Shown here: piece by piece, positions 16,130 through 24,652 of the stretch
Numbering within the stretch: the first letter of the stretch is position 1
Layout: every line of letters starts with the position of its first letter
DNA from: Actinacidiphila rubida
GTDB taxonomy: Bacteria; Actinomycetota; Actinomycetes; Streptomycetales; Streptomycetaceae
Direction of reading: 5' to 3'
Assembly: GCF_900110255.1 (NCBI RefSeq)
Contig: NZ_FODD01000051.1
Location: forward strand, 1 to 46,854
Length of the DNA: 46,854 bases
Notes under the pieces: model-generated
What the model was told of the DNA's origin: nothing
Databases searched by the model: none
Seen by the model: the letters and a program-made list of their open reading frames with translations, nothing else
Position numbers and translations under genes: made by a program

Positions 16130-16954
16130 CTACGGGGTGCGGGCCGGGGGACGGTCGAGGACGCAGTCGCCGCAGAGGGCGCCGTCGCGCCCGGGCGCCG
16201 CGCGGTAGATCAGGCAGCAGCTGCGGCGGCGGAAGGACCCCGGCCCGGTCGGGGCGTACGCACCGGCGTCCCTGAGGTACGGGTGCCGCAGCAACTCCTC
16301 GACGAGCAGGCGGGCTTCGGGGGACGGCCCGACGAGGAGCCGCGCTTCGCCACGCGCCGTCGCGAGCATCCGTGCCGCGCCCGCGAGGGCCGAGGCGGTG
16401 TTGCCGCGCAGGATCCGCTCGGAGACACCGAACCGTGCGAACGCCCCGGCGAGGGGCCGGGCGACGCCGTCGACCAGGACGGTGGACAGAGGGCCGCCGG
16501 CCCGGGCGAGGTCCGCGGTGCGCGGGTCCCACGGCAGCGACAGCGGGAACGCGCCGCCCAGCAGTGGCTGCCAGCGCAGATCGTCCAGTGTGAGGAGCGG
16601 AACACGCCTGCGCAGAAAGGCTGTTGCCAGCAGCGGGGAGGCGAGCCGGGCCGCCATGCCGAGGTGCGCCACGGACGCGGCCACCCGGATCTCGACCGTC
16701 CCGGCGGTGCCGCCGCTGCCCGCGGCGAGGAACTGCCGTACGGAGGACACCCGTTCGTCCAGGACGGCCGGGTCGCGGATGATCTCACGCAGCTCCCGCC
16801 ACGTCCCGGACGGCGGATGCGCCGGGGAATGGCGGTCGACGGTGAAGAACGGGCCGAGGGCCGCCAAAGCGCTTTCGGTGCCGGGGAGTTCGGCCGCACC
16901 GCCGGGTGCCGCCGCCTCCCCGGACCGACCGCGGCCGGCAGCCCCCTCCGTCAC
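16130..16954 (-). CDS. (2Fe-2S)-binding protein with FhuF-like C-terminus
   Basis: The 274-residue product ends with the FhuF-type cluster motif: Cys246-Cys247, ten or more residues, then Cys261-x2-Cys264 (CC, then CGDC). FhuF-like proteins carry a 2Fe-2S cluster and reduce ferric siderophores. The N-terminal 25 residues are Gly/Ala-rich. The GTG start at 16954 overlaps the cbtA stop (GTGA), so translation is coupled. It is the third gene of an operon led by a B12 riboswitch, which suggests that the redox target is a corrinoid or cobalt species rather than a ferric siderophore. That is inference from position. Confidence 0.82.
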   Translation of the reverse strand: MTEGAAGRGRSGEAAAPGGAAELPGTESALAALGPFFTVDRHSPAHPPSGTWRELREIIRDPAVLDERVSSVRQFLAAGSGGTAGTVEIRVAASVAHLGMAARLASPLLATAFLRRRVPLLTLDDLRWQPLLGGAFPLSLPWDPRTADLARAGGPLSTVLVDGVARPLAGAFARFGVSERILRGNTASALAGAARMLATARGEARLLVGPSPEARLLVEELLRHPYLRDAGAYAPTGPGSFRRRSCCLIYRAAPGRDGALCGDCVLDRPPARTP

Positions 16955-17838
16955 GTCGTCACCGGGTCCGGTGCGGAACCGGCCCCCGGCGACGCCTCCT
17001 TCGGCCTCGCCCCGGCCGGAGCCGGCTGCAGCAGGCGCTGTGCCATGGGCGCGAAGACCAGCCCGATCGCACCCCACAGGACGAGCTGCGCGAGGACCGA
17101 GAAGAGGCGGAAGCCGAACAGCACGTCGGCCGGGAAGCCCGGATAGACGATGTGCCCCCGCGGGTCGGTGAGCGGCAGCGGCGTCTCCGTGGCGTGGTGG
17201 CCGTAGAGGCGGACGTTGTCGGACAGGTCACCGAGCGACGGCAGCAGCGCCATCACGATCCCGATCGCGACGACGTACGCCGCCGCACCTAGCAGCGTGG
17301 CGTTCCAGTTGCCGAACCGCGTCTGGAGGCGCTGCCCCAGCCAGACGGCCCCGGCCAGGAACACCACGGAGCACAGCACCATGACCAGGTACAGGCTGCC
17401 GCGCTGCTGGATGGTCTCCGCGTGCCCGATGGCCGGCGGGTTCGCCGGGTACTTCAGGAACGGCACGACGTAGAAGCCGAGCAGTCCCCCGCCGGCCACC
17501 AGCACCGAGAGGGTGCGCGCCCGGAGCCGGCCGGTGCGTCCCAGGCACAGCAGGTACGCGACCGCGAACAGCGCGCCCATCGCCATGCCGAAGAAGACCA
17601 TGCCGACCCCGAGACCCACGTCGGCCTGCACCGTTCGTGAGAAGAGGTCGGGCCCGCCCCCCATGTCGGGCGGGAGACCCGCGGCCTTGTCCAGCGCCTC
17701 CTGCGCGGCGTCGCGGCCGCTCTCGTAGGCGATGGCCTTGTCGATCTGCGGCTCGGCGAAGATCCGCGCGAATGCGAACGCGAGCAGCCCTGCGACGGCG
17801 CCGGCCAGCAGGCCGCGCCCGATGATGCGCTTGACCAT
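16951..17838 (-). CDS. cbtA: CbtA family cobalt transporter subunit
   Basis: This 295-residue membrane protein starts MVKRIIGRGLLAGAVAGLLAFAFA and has about five or six membrane segments. Near residue 27 it has the AEPQIDKAIAYE segment typical of CbtA, and a conserved GHHATETPLPLTDPR loop. CbtA and CbtB are proposed cobalt transporter subunits predicted from B12-riboswitch regulons. It lies 24 bases downstream of cbtB and overlaps the following gene by four bases. The C-terminal tail is Ala/Pro-rich and cytoplasmic. Confidence 0.88.
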   Translation of the reverse strand: MVKRIIGRGLLAGAVAGLLAFAFARIFAEPQIDKAIAYESGRDAAQEALDKAAGLPPDMGGGPDLFSRTVQADVGLGVGMVFFGMAMGALFAVAYLLCLGRTGRLRARTLSVLVAGGGLLGFYVVPFLKYPANPPAIGHAETIQQRGSLYLVMVLCSVVFLAGAVWLGQRLQTRFGNWNATLLGAAAYVVAIGIVMALLPSLGDLSDNVRLYGHHATETPLPLTDPRGHIVYPGFPADVLFGFRLFSVLAQLVLWGAIGLVFAPMAQRLLQPAPAGARPKEASPGAGSAPDPVTT

Positions 17839-17862
17839 GGTGGTTCCCGGTGTTCCCGCGGC

Positions 17863-18111
17863 TCAGTGGCAGGGGAAACCGAGGAAGTGCCGTGCGTCGT
17901 GCACGAATTCGTGGACGTGCATGTCGTTGCCGAAGACGGAGACGGCGCCCTGGTCGACGCCGATGAAGTAGTAGACCGCGAGGGCGATCACCGCGGTGCT
18001 GACCAGCAGTAGCACGGCCCGGGCGTGGGGAACGACGACCGGGATCGCCGGTGCTCCGGCCTCGGGGGTGGTGGCGCCGTGCGTGGCGGCAGAGGCGGAC
18101 AGACTGCTCAT
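17863..18111 (-). CDS. cbtB: CbtB family cobalt transporter subunit
   Basis: This 82-residue protein has one membrane segment (RAVLLLVSTAVIALAVYYFIG) and a His-rich C-terminus, HVHEFVHDARHFLGFPCH, which is the CbtB signature and a likely metal ligand set. The ATG at 18111 has a strong ribosome binding site (AAGGAGGG, about seven bases upstream). A longer open frame extends to 18441, but it runs through the riboswitch and is not coding. It heads the operon cbtB-cbtA-(2Fe-2S protein). Confidence 0.9.
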   Translation of the reverse strand: MSSLSASAATHGATTPEAGAPAIPVVVPHARAVLLLVSTAVIALAVYYFIGVDQGAVSVFGNDMHVHEFVHDARHFLGFPCH

Positions 18112-18157
18112 GAGGAAGCCCTCCTTGGGGATCGTGCGTCCCAGTTCGATGGAGCGG

Positions 18158-18262
18158 GCGCGAGGAAGGAGTGTCTGACTCACCCGCGGCCGGGGCCGGG
18201 GGCACACAGTGGCGCGACCGTGCCGGAATTGCACCGGCTTACTCGCTCCCTCACATTCACTC
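18158..18262 (-). ncRNA. Cobalamin riboswitch
   Basis: The minus strand upstream of cbtB contains the B12 riboswitch core: AAGCCGGTGCAATTCCGGCA, then CGGTCGCGCCACTGTG, and the terminal element GAGTCAGACACTCC. Their order and spacing match actinobacterial cobalamin riboswitches. No terminator hairpin with a T-run follows. The AAGGAGGG ribosome binding site of cbtB lies about 40 bases downstream, so control is probably at translation initiation. High B12 would shut off cobalt uptake. Confidence 0.92.
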
Positions 18263-18264
18263 GC

Positions 18265-18294
18265 ACAGTAAGGGCGGGCCGGAGACGTCGTCAA
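18265..18294 (-). promoter_or_regulatory. Promoter of the cbtB operon
   Basis: On the minus strand TTGACG (18289-18294) and TACTGT (18265-18270) are separated by 18 bases, a good match to the housekeeping sigma consensus of streptomycetes. Transcription would start near 18258, directly at the 5' edge of the riboswitch aptamer. The rest of the gap up to 18470 shows no gene. Confidence 0.75.
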
Positions 18295-18470
18295 TGTGAC
18301 CTGCGGCCAAGTCGCCGCGCGGGCAGGCCGGATCAGGCCGTATCCGTCGCGGGGCGGAGGGGGCGGGGCGGCGTGAACGCGCGGGGATGTGACGGCCGGG
18401 TGCCGCAACGGCGTTGTGGCCGAGGGAGGTTGGGGCGTCACCCCGACACGGTGGCCCGGCGTCGGGGGCG

Positions 18471-19634
18471 TTACGGCGCCGACGAGCCGTTCGACGTGCC
18501 GGCGTCCGCGGTCCCGGCGCCCTGCGTTCCGGTGGCGGAGGGGGCCGGCGTGGGGGACGTGGGTGCCGGGGACGTCGGCGTCGGGGTGGTGTGCGTGCCG
18601 CCGGTCGGGCCGCTGCCGTCGCCGGATCCCGTGCCGGAACCGCTGCCGGTGCCACTTCCCTGGGACGGGGTGTCCGAGGGCTGCGGTGCCGTGGGCGTGG
18701 TGTCGCGGCGCGGCCGCCCGCTGGGGTCGCTGCCGAACGGGCTGCTCGTCGTGCCCTGGGACGGGGTGTCGCCGCCGGGTGTGGGCGTGCTCCCGCCCCC
18801 GGAGTGCGACGAGCCGTGGCCGGTGACGGCGTTGCCGATGGTGGTGCCGTGGCCGTCACCGCTGATGTTCTCGCCGGCGACGGCCTCGTAGCCGGTGATG
18901 CCGGCCATCGTCAGGCCGAAGGCGAGGGCGACGGCGACCGCGGGGCGCTTCCAGGCGCCGCGCCGGCGGGACCGGTACGCGGTGGCCGCGCCGTACCCGT
19001 CACGGCCGGGCCGGACGCCGCCCTCCGCGTGCCCCTCGGCGTGGCCGACGTCACCGCCGTGCCCGGGGGCGGCCACCGGGTACTCCCCCGGGGCCGGGGC
19101 GGGGGCGGGGAGCGGAATGGCGCTGGTCAGGGGGCGGGTGGCCGAGGGGTCCGCGGGATCGGCGGGGCGTGCCTCCGGCAGCAGCACGGTCCGCCCGTCG
19201 CCGTTCGCCCGCGGCGCCGCCTGCCCGCGCACCCGGCGCACGCCGGGACGGGCCTGCACGGCGACTTCCTGCATGTGATGGCCGGTGCGGCGGAAGACGT
19301 GCTGGAGGATCGAGCCGCCGCAGGTGCCGAGGACGCTGACGACGCCGGCGCCCGCGATCGTGCCGTAGACGCCGAGGTTCGAGGCGAGCTTGGCGGCCAC
19401 CACCGCGGCGACCGCGCTTCCCGCGACCTGCGGGACGTTCAGGTCGAGCCTGCCCTGGCGGCGCCTGCCCGCGGCCTGGTCCGGGCCCGGCCCGGGTCCC
19501 TGGTCCTGCCCAGGCCCGTGCCCCGGCGGCTCCGGCAGTACGGACGTCGGGGCATCCGCCTGCGGGGACAGCTGTGCCCGCTGCTCGTGTGCCGTGTCGT
19601 CGTGGCGACGGTCACCGCCCCATTCCTCGCCCAT
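18471..19634 (-). CDS. Hypothetical membrane protein with Ser/Thr/Gly/Pro-rich tail
   Basis: This 387-residue protein has a Pro/Gln/Gly-rich N-terminus, a conserved hydrophobic hairpin (VPQVAGSAVAAVVAAK, then LGVYGTIAGAGVVSVL) followed by HVFRRTGHHMQEV, a long linker, another membrane segment at about 231-251 (PAVAVALAFGLTMAGITGYE) and a 130-residue exported tail of Gly/Ser/Thr/Pro repeats. Similar proteins are common in Streptomyces and have no assigned function that I know. The tail looks like a cell-wall-spanning stalk. It is divergent from the flavoprotein gene. The start is supported by an AGGG purine run eight bases upstream. Confidence 0.75.
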   Translation of the reverse strand: MGEEWGGDRRHDDTAHEQRAQLSPQADAPTSVLPEPPGHGPGQDQGPGPGPDQAAGRRRQGRLDLNVPQVAGSAVAAVVAAKLASNLGVYGTIAGAGVVSVLGTCGGSILQHVFRRTGHHMQEVAVQARPGVRRVRGQAAPRANGDGRTVLLPEARPADPADPSATRPLTSAIPLPAPAPAPGEYPVAAPGHGGDVGHAEGHAEGGVRPGRDGYGAATAYRSRRRGAWKRPAVAVALAFGLTMAGITGYEAVAGENISGDGHGTTIGNAVTGHGSSHSGGGSTPTPGGDTPSQGTTSSPFGSDPSGRPRRDTTPTAPQPSDTPSQGSGTGSGSGTGSGDGSGPTGGTHTTPTPTSPAPTSPTPAPSATGTQGAGTADAGTSNGSSAP

Positions 19635-19854
19635 GCCGGACCCTGCCGCCTTTCCTTCGCGTCCTCGTCAGGAGCAGACGAGCAAGCTTACGGACAAGTT
19701 CCTTATGTCGGGTTTCCGTGAGGTTCGCCACTCTGTCCGGAATTCGCCTCCGTCGCCACGAGGCCGGTCGCGGGAAGGTGTCACGCGCGAGGGGCGCGCC
19801 TCCCACAATGGGGCACGGGCCGGGACGCGGTCCCGCGAGGCGACGGGTGGTGCG

Positions 19855-20427
19855 GTGGGTACGGCGGACCGTGGGGTGCTGGGTGTGGTGGCGTCCGGCG
19901 CGGGGGGAGTCGAGCGGCTGCGGACGGGGCTGGTGGCGCCCGCCCTGGAGCGCGGGTGGCGGGTGGCGGTGACGCTCACGCCGACGGCCGGGGCGTGGCT
20001 GCGGCGGACCGGCGAGGTCCAGCGGCTCGAGGAACTGACGGGGTTGCCCGTACGGGGCGGGCCGCGCTTCCCCGACGAGGCGCGGCCGCACCCGCAGCCG
20101 GACTGCTTCGTCGTCGCGCCGGCCAGCGCCAACACCGTCGCCAAGCTGGCGCTGGGCATCGGCGACAACCAGGCGCTCACGCAGGTGTGCGAGGCCATCG
20201 GCACGGTGGGGCTGCCGGTCGTCGTCCTCCCCGGCGTGAACGCCGCACACGCCCGGCACCCCGCCTGGGAGGGCCACCTCGCCGCGCTCCGGTCGGCCGG
20301 CGTGCGGCTGGTCCACGGTCCCGAGGTGTGGCCGCTGGAGGAGCCGCGGGCGTCGGTGCCGGCACGGGAGCTGCCGTGGGCGGCGGTGCTGGCGGCCGTC
20401 GAACAGGCGACCGCGCCGCCCGCCTGA
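19855..20427 (+). CDS. Flavoprotein (PF02441, HFCD-like)
   Basis: This 190-residue protein has the flavoprotein/HFCD fold pattern: GVLGVVASGAGGVERLRTGL at the start, DCFVVAPASANTVAKLALGIGDNQALT in the middle and a C-terminal GVRLVHGPEVWPLEEP. The PASANT motif binds FMN in phosphopantothenoylcysteine decarboxylase-type proteins. The family includes decarboxylases and prenyltransferases, and this short single-domain form is common in Streptomyces without a known substrate. The GTG at 19855 gives a start just before the Rossmann-like strand; the ribosome binding site is weak, so the exact start is uncertain. Confidence 0.8.
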   Translation: MGTADRGVLGVVASGAGGVERLRTGLVAPALERGWRVAVTLTPTAGAWLRRTGEVQRLEELTGLPVRGGPRFPDEARPHPQPDCFVVAPASANTVAKLALGIGDNQALTQVCEAIGTVGLPVVVLPGVNAAHARHPAWEGHLAALRSAGVRLVHGPEVWPLEEPRASVPARELPWAAVLAAVEQATAPPA

Positions 20428-20582
20428 CGTTCGGGCCGCACCCGCGCGGGCGCCGCCATTGCGGTGTTCCGGCCGGGTCGGTGCGGCCGCGTCCCGCGGG
20501 GCGCCGGGCCCCCTCTGCGTTCATGGCGAGTGGCGCGCACTCTCGCGCGGGCGCGCGCCGCCGACCGCACGGAGGCCCACCC

Positions 20583-20603
20583 ATGAACGACGCCCAGCCA
20601 TGA
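20583..20603 (+). CDS. Six-codon minicistron overlapping the next start
   Basis: The sequence CGGAGG followed by ATG at 20583 opens a six-codon frame (MNDAQP) whose TGA overlaps the ATG of the next gene (ATGA at 20600). The only good ribosome binding site in the region fits this short frame and not the downstream start. It therefore looks like a leader that delivers ribosomes to the downstream gene by termination-reinitiation. The peptide has no rare-codon or amino-acid bias that would suggest attenuation. Confidence 0.5.
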   Translation: MNDAQP

Positions 20604-21229
20604 GCGACACCACCACGCGCCCGCCCGACATCGAATCTCTCGGGGCCGGCCTGGTCCGGGACGTGGAGCGCCATCTCCGCGCCGCCGTGCACCACGAGTT
20701 CGAACCCGCCGCCGCGCACCGGGAGTTCGAACCCGTCACCGCGCACCCCCTGGTGAGCGCCGCCACCGACGAGCTGGTGCGGGACGCCCTCGTCTCGCGT
20801 CGTCCCGGGCCCATCGGCGCGACGGCCCGCGGGCGGCTGCCGCAGGGCCTGTGGCGGGTACTGCCGGACCGGCTGCTGTCCCTGCACCCCGCCCGCCGCG
20901 GCGAGGCCGTCGCCCGGCTGCGGATCACCCCGGCCGAGCATCTCGGCCTGACCGCACTGGTGTTGGAGCAGTGGGGTTGGGCCAGGACGGGTGACAGGCT
21001 GCGGACCCGCACCGGCCGCCGGTGCATCCTCGGCGCCCAACGCGCCCTGTTCCACCTCGGCTACGGCACCGAGTACACCGCGACCACCGCCGGCGACCAC
21101 CTCGACACCGTCCTGCGGTCCCGCGGCATCGCCCTGCCCTACCCGCGCTGGAACGAACAACCCCACGTCACCCTCGACCAGGCCCTCGCCCTCCTGCGCT
21201 CCGCCGCGACGCACGCCGACCGCGGCTGA
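20600..21229 (+). CDS. Hypothetical protein, resembles DUF6197 family
   Basis: The product is 209 residues. The C-terminal half (LGLTALVLEQWGWARTG, then RRCILGAQRALFHLGYG and WNEQPHVTLDQALALLRSA) follows the pattern of small Streptomyces proteins now grouped, as I recall, in DUF6197. The function is unknown. The N-terminal half has a small internal repeat (HEFEPAAAHREFEPVTAH). Translation probably depends on the six-codon leader just upstream. The gene stands alone between the flavoprotein and reductase genes. Confidence 0.7.
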   Translation: MSDTTTRPPDIESLGAGLVRDVERHLRAAVHHEFEPAAAHREFEPVTAHPLVSAATDELVRDALVSRRPGPIGATARGRLPQGLWRVLPDRLLSLHPARRGEAVARLRITPAEHLGLTALVLEQWGWARTGDRLRTRTGRRCILGAQRALFHLGYGTEYTATTAGDHLDTVLRSRGIALPYPRWNEQPHVTLDQALALLRSAATHADRG

Positions 21230-21345
21230 CCGTCGTTGACCGTCCCCTCGGCCCGGGGACCGATGAGTCCGGGGCGCGGGGGCCGTCACCAAAGGGAGAA
21301 CGATTCCGAGCGTCCCAGGAAAAGGCAAAGGAACAGGAGCACCGC

Positions 21346-21960
21346 ATGAGCGAGCTCGTCGTCACCGAGTTCATGACCCTCGACGGCATCGCGCAGGCCC
21401 CCGGCGGCCCCGAGGAGGATCCCGAGGACGGCTTCGCGTACGGCGGCTGGCAGGCGCCGCTGCTCGACCCCGAAGCCGGCGGGCTCATCTTCGAGCAGGC
21501 CAAGGGCATGGACGCGCTGCTGCTGGGCCGGCGCACGTACGACATCTTCGCCGGGTACTGGCCCACGGCTCCGGCCGAGATGGACTTCACGCGCCTGCTC
21601 AACACCGTCCCGAAGTTCGTCGCCAGCCGCACCCTCAAGGAGCCGCTGAGCTGGGACGGCGCGAGTGTCCTGGAAGGCGACCTCGCGGAGGCCGTGGCCG
21701 GGCTGAAAGAGCGTTACGGCCGCGTCCACGTCATCGGCAGCCTCGACCTGGTCCAGTCGCTGCTGGCCCGGCGCCTCGTCGACCAGCTGAACCTCTGGGT
21801 CTACCCCGTCGTGCTCGGCAGCGGCAAGCGCGTGTTCGAGGGCGGCGCCATGCCGTCCGCCCTGCGCCTGACCGCGTCGCACGCCTTCGCGAACGGCGCG
21901 GTCCAGCTGGAGTACACCTGGGCCGGCGACCCCGCCCTCGGCGACCTCAGCAAGCCCTGA
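21346..21960 (+). CDS. Dihydrofolate reductase family protein (RibD C-terminal domain)
   Basis: This 204-residue protein has the RibD/DHFR-fold pattern: MSELVVTEFMTLDGIAQAPG, DALLLGRRTYDIFAGYWP, KFVASRTLKEPLSWDG, VHVIGSLDLVQSLL and LWVYPVVLGSGKRVF. These NADPH-dependent reductases are widespread single-domain proteins in actinobacteria; the substrate is usually unknown and they are distinct from FolA. The ATG at 21346 has AGGAGC six bases upstream. The gene appears to be a single transcription unit. Confidence 0.88.
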   Translation: MSELVVTEFMTLDGIAQAPGGPEEDPEDGFAYGGWQAPLLDPEAGGLIFEQAKGMDALLLGRRTYDIFAGYWPTAPAEMDFTRLLNTVPKFVASRTLKEPLSWDGASVLEGDLAEAVAGLKERYGRVHVIGSLDLVQSLLARRLVDQLNLWVYPVVLGSGKRVFEGGAMPSALRLTASHAFANGAVQLEYTWAGDPALGDLSKP

Positions 21961-22183
21961 CGGGTGAGGGCCGCCGACCGGGCCGCGCACCTCGGAAGGG
22001 ACGCCGAACGGCGAGGGTGCGCACCGCGGTTATCGGTCGTCAGACCGGCCTCCCCGCGCATATGCTGTCGCCCGCAGCCGCGCACCGCACCACCGTCCGT
22101 TTCCCGGAGGCAGGTGCGGCGTTCACGCGGCGCGCTCGCTTCCAGCCGGCTCCGCCGGCTTTCCCGTGGGGGGAAAACACACT

Positions 22184-24526
22184 GTGCGTAGGCGCAGCAT
22201 TTCTACCGCGACAGTGCTCGCGGTCACATTCAGCTCGGTGGCACTGAGCGTCGTGGCGGCCGGTTCCGCCACGGCCGCCCAGGCCGTGGTCACCTCGCCC
22301 GGCGGCATCGTCGCCGACGGCGCGCTGCACCGGGTCTTCGTCGGGGACCACACGTCGGGGAAGATCGTCGCCACCGACTACAACGGCACGCTCGTCGACT
22401 CGGTGAGCGGGGTCAGCGGGGTCAGCGACCTGACGCTGTCCGCGGACGGCACGGTCCTGTACGCGGCTGCCGAGGGCAGCCACCAGATCGTGGCGCTCGA
22501 CGCGGCCACCCTGGACGTCAGGACCCGCTACACGGTGGCCACGGACGTCGGCCCGAGGTACGTGGCCTTCGCCGGGGGCAAGGTCTGGTTCACGTACGGC
22601 GACCAGTGGAGCGGCAACCTCGGGTCGGTCGACCCGTCGGCCGGCACGACGGCCGGCACGACGACGGCGCGGTCGCTGGCCGCCGCTCCGGCGGACGCCT
22701 CGACGTCCGACCCGGCGCCGACGGACACGCCGACGGCGGACCCGACACCGTCCGGAGACCCGACCCCGGATCCGACGGACACCCCGACCGCGGACCCGAG
22801 CCCGTCGGACACGCCGACCGCGGACCCGACGCCGACGGACACCCCGACGGCGGACCCGACGCCGTCCGGCGATCCGACCCCGGATCCGACGGACACGCCG
22901 ACCGCGGACCCGAGCCCGTCGGACACGCCGACCGCGGACCCGAGCCCGACGGACACGCCGACCGCGGACCCGAGCCCGACGGACACCCCGACGCCGCCGC
23001 CGACACCGCCGCCCACCGGCGACCCGACCCCGCCTCCGGCGGACCCGGTGACCCTCGGGCAGTTCCCGGGGCCGTGGCCGGGTATCTGGGGGCCGGGCAT
23101 CCTCGACACCAACCCGTCGGAACCCGGTGTCCTGGCCATCGGGGAGACCGGCATCTCCACGGACTCGATGTCCGTCGTCGACGTCTCCACCGGCACTCCG
23201 AAATCGACCGCGTGGTACTTCGGCGACTACACGCTCAACTCCGGTATCGGGGACATCGACCTGGTGCCCGGCAGCACCCCGCAGGTGCTGGTGAACGGCA
23301 CGCAGCGGGACGGCTACGCCGGTGGCAAGTTCACCGCCGCCGGGGCCTACCCGGCAGGACAGCGCGCCGACATCGCCGGCAACGGGCTGGTCGCCCAGGC
23401 GTCCGGCACCAACGTGGCGGTGTACAAGCCGAACACCACCCAGCCCCTGCACACGTACGCCGTCGGGGGCACCGGAGCCGCCGCGCTCACGTGGGCCCCG
23501 GACTACTCCCGGATCTTCGCGCTCGTGGGCAGCGGCAGCAGCAGCGGTACCGGCTACACCGTCAAGGTGCTCACCGACCCGACGAAGAACGCCCCGATCC
23601 TGACGGTGACGGCGCCCGCGACCGCCACCCGCGGCAAGGCCCTCACCGTGTCGGGGAAGCTGTCGGTGACGGTGCCGGTGAGTTCCGGCGCCACGCTCCA
23701 GGTCGTCCGTGTGGACCTGGAGAGCCCGCAGGGCAAGGCGCTGGCCGCCGTCCACCCGAAGGCGGACGGGACGTTCGCGTTCAGCGACACCCCGCCGGCC
23801 GGCGGCACGGTGACGTACAAGGTCTCCTACGCGGGCGACGCCGCGCACACGGCGGTCAGCACGTCCCGCAACGTGGCGGTCTCCCGCACCGCGACCGCGC
23901 TCTCCGTCAACAACACGGGGAAGATGTACAACTACAACACCAAGGTGACCTTCACCGCGCGCCTCGGGGCCACCTACAAGAACCGCACCGTGGAGATCTG
24001 GGCCGACCCCTACGGCGGGGACAAGCCCAACAAGCTGCTGCGGTCCGGGACGGTCAACTCCCAGGGCTACATCAGCACGACCCTGCAGCTGGTGCGGGAC
24101 ACGGCCATCACCGTCGTCTACAAGGGCGACGCGCGCAGCGCCCCGCGGACGGTGAGGGGGGTCGCGTACACGCGGGTCGCGCTCTCGACCAGCATCGCCA
24201 GGTACTACAGGACCGGCAAGATCGGCTCGACGTCCTACTACTGGTTCCACAAGTCGACCGATCCGTACGTCACGACGGTCATGACGGCCTACCCGGGCCG
24301 CGCCCAGCGCCTCGACCTGCAGATCTACTACGCGGGCACGTGGTACGCGGCGGGTTCCCAGTACTTCCGGCTCAGCAGCACCGGAAAGTCGATCGTCGCC
24401 ATCGGGGCGCCGGGGCAGTCCGGCATCAGGGTCCGGGTCAAGGCGGACTACATCGACACGGCGTCCGGTGACTACGTGAACACGTCCACGTACGGAGCCT
24501 GGAAGTACCTGTACTTCACCAACTGA
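22184..24526 (+). CDS. Secreted beta-propeller and Ig-like protein with a Pro/Thr/Asp-rich insertion
   Basis: The 780-residue product begins with a signal peptide (VRRRSISTATVLAVTF up to SATAAQA). Beta-propeller-type strands follow (IVADGALHRVFVGDHTSGKI, DLTLSADGTVLYAAAEGSHQI), a repetitive Asp-Pro-Thr-Ser linker at about 155-286, more propeller strands (TLGQFPGPWPGIWGPGI onwards), an Ig-like domain (about 475-570, VSGKLSVTVPVSSGATLQV) and a Tyr-rich C-terminal domain (YYRTGKIGSTSYYWF). No sortase signal or catalytic motif is visible. It is probably a surface or matrix protein. GTG 22184 is preferred over GTG 22166 because GGGGGGA lies about nine bases before it. Confidence 0.8.
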   Translation: MRRRSISTATVLAVTFSSVALSVVAAGSATAAQAVVTSPGGIVADGALHRVFVGDHTSGKIVATDYNGTLVDSVSGVSGVSDLTLSADGTVLYAAAEGSHQIVALDAATLDVRTRYTVATDVGPRYVAFAGGKVWFTYGDQWSGNLGSVDPSAGTTAGTTTARSLAAAPADASTSDPAPTDTPTADPTPSGDPTPDPTDTPTADPSPSDTPTADPTPTDTPTADPTPSGDPTPDPTDTPTADPSPSDTPTADPSPTDTPTADPSPTDTPTPPPTPPPTGDPTPPPADPVTLGQFPGPWPGIWGPGILDTNPSEPGVLAIGETGISTDSMSVVDVSTGTPKSTAWYFGDYTLNSGIGDIDLVPGSTPQVLVNGTQRDGYAGGKFTAAGAYPAGQRADIAGNGLVAQASGTNVAVYKPNTTQPLHTYAVGGTGAAALTWAPDYSRIFALVGSGSSSGTGYTVKVLTDPTKNAPILTVTAPATATRGKALTVSGKLSVTVPVSSGATLQVVRVDLESPQGKALAAVHPKADGTFAFSDTPPAGGTVTYKVSYAGDAAHTAVSTSRNVAVSRTATALSVNNTGKMYNYNTKVTFTARLGATYKNRTVEIWADPYGGDKPNKLLRSGTVNSQGYISTTLQLVRDTAITVVYKGDARSAPRTVRGVAYTRVALSTSIARYYRTGKIGSTSYYWFHKSTDPYVTTVMTAYPGRAQRLDLQIYYAGTWYAAGSQYFRLSSTGKSIVAIGAPGQSGIRVRVKADYIDTASGDYVNTSTYGAWKYLYFTN
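22721..22994 (+). repeat. In-frame minisatellite encoding TPTADPxPxD repeats
   Basis: The DNA repeats a 30-base unit encoding TPTADPSPSD or close variants, with a higher-order unit (TPTADPTPSGDPTPDPTD) present twice. It keeps frame and lies inside the secreted propeller gene. Such tracts change length by recombination or slippage, so unit number probably varies between strains and may be collapsed in assemblies. Confidence 0.8.
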
Positions 24527-24554
24527 TCCCGCCCGAGCTCTGCTTGAGCACACG

Positions 24555-24593
24555 GCGCCGCGCCGCCCGGACCCCCTCCGGGCGGCGCGGCGC
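24555..24593. terminator. Strong hairpin terminator between convergent genes
   Basis: A perfect 16-base inverted repeat of GC pairs (24555-24570 with 24578-24593) encloses a seven-base loop and is followed by GTTT on the plus strand. It lies between the secreted-protein gene and the convergent zinc-ribbon gene, so it can serve both directions. Confidence 0.85.
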
Positions 24594-24652
24594 GTTTCGC
24601 GGACGGTCCGCGGCGCCGCGGCTTTGCGACTCTGCGGATGAGGTGCGGGCTG

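Noticed and set aside
22040..24553. 837-codon open frame opposite the secreted propeller protein
   Set aside because: It is a shadow frame; its Arg-Arg-Val repeats are the minisatellite read backwards.
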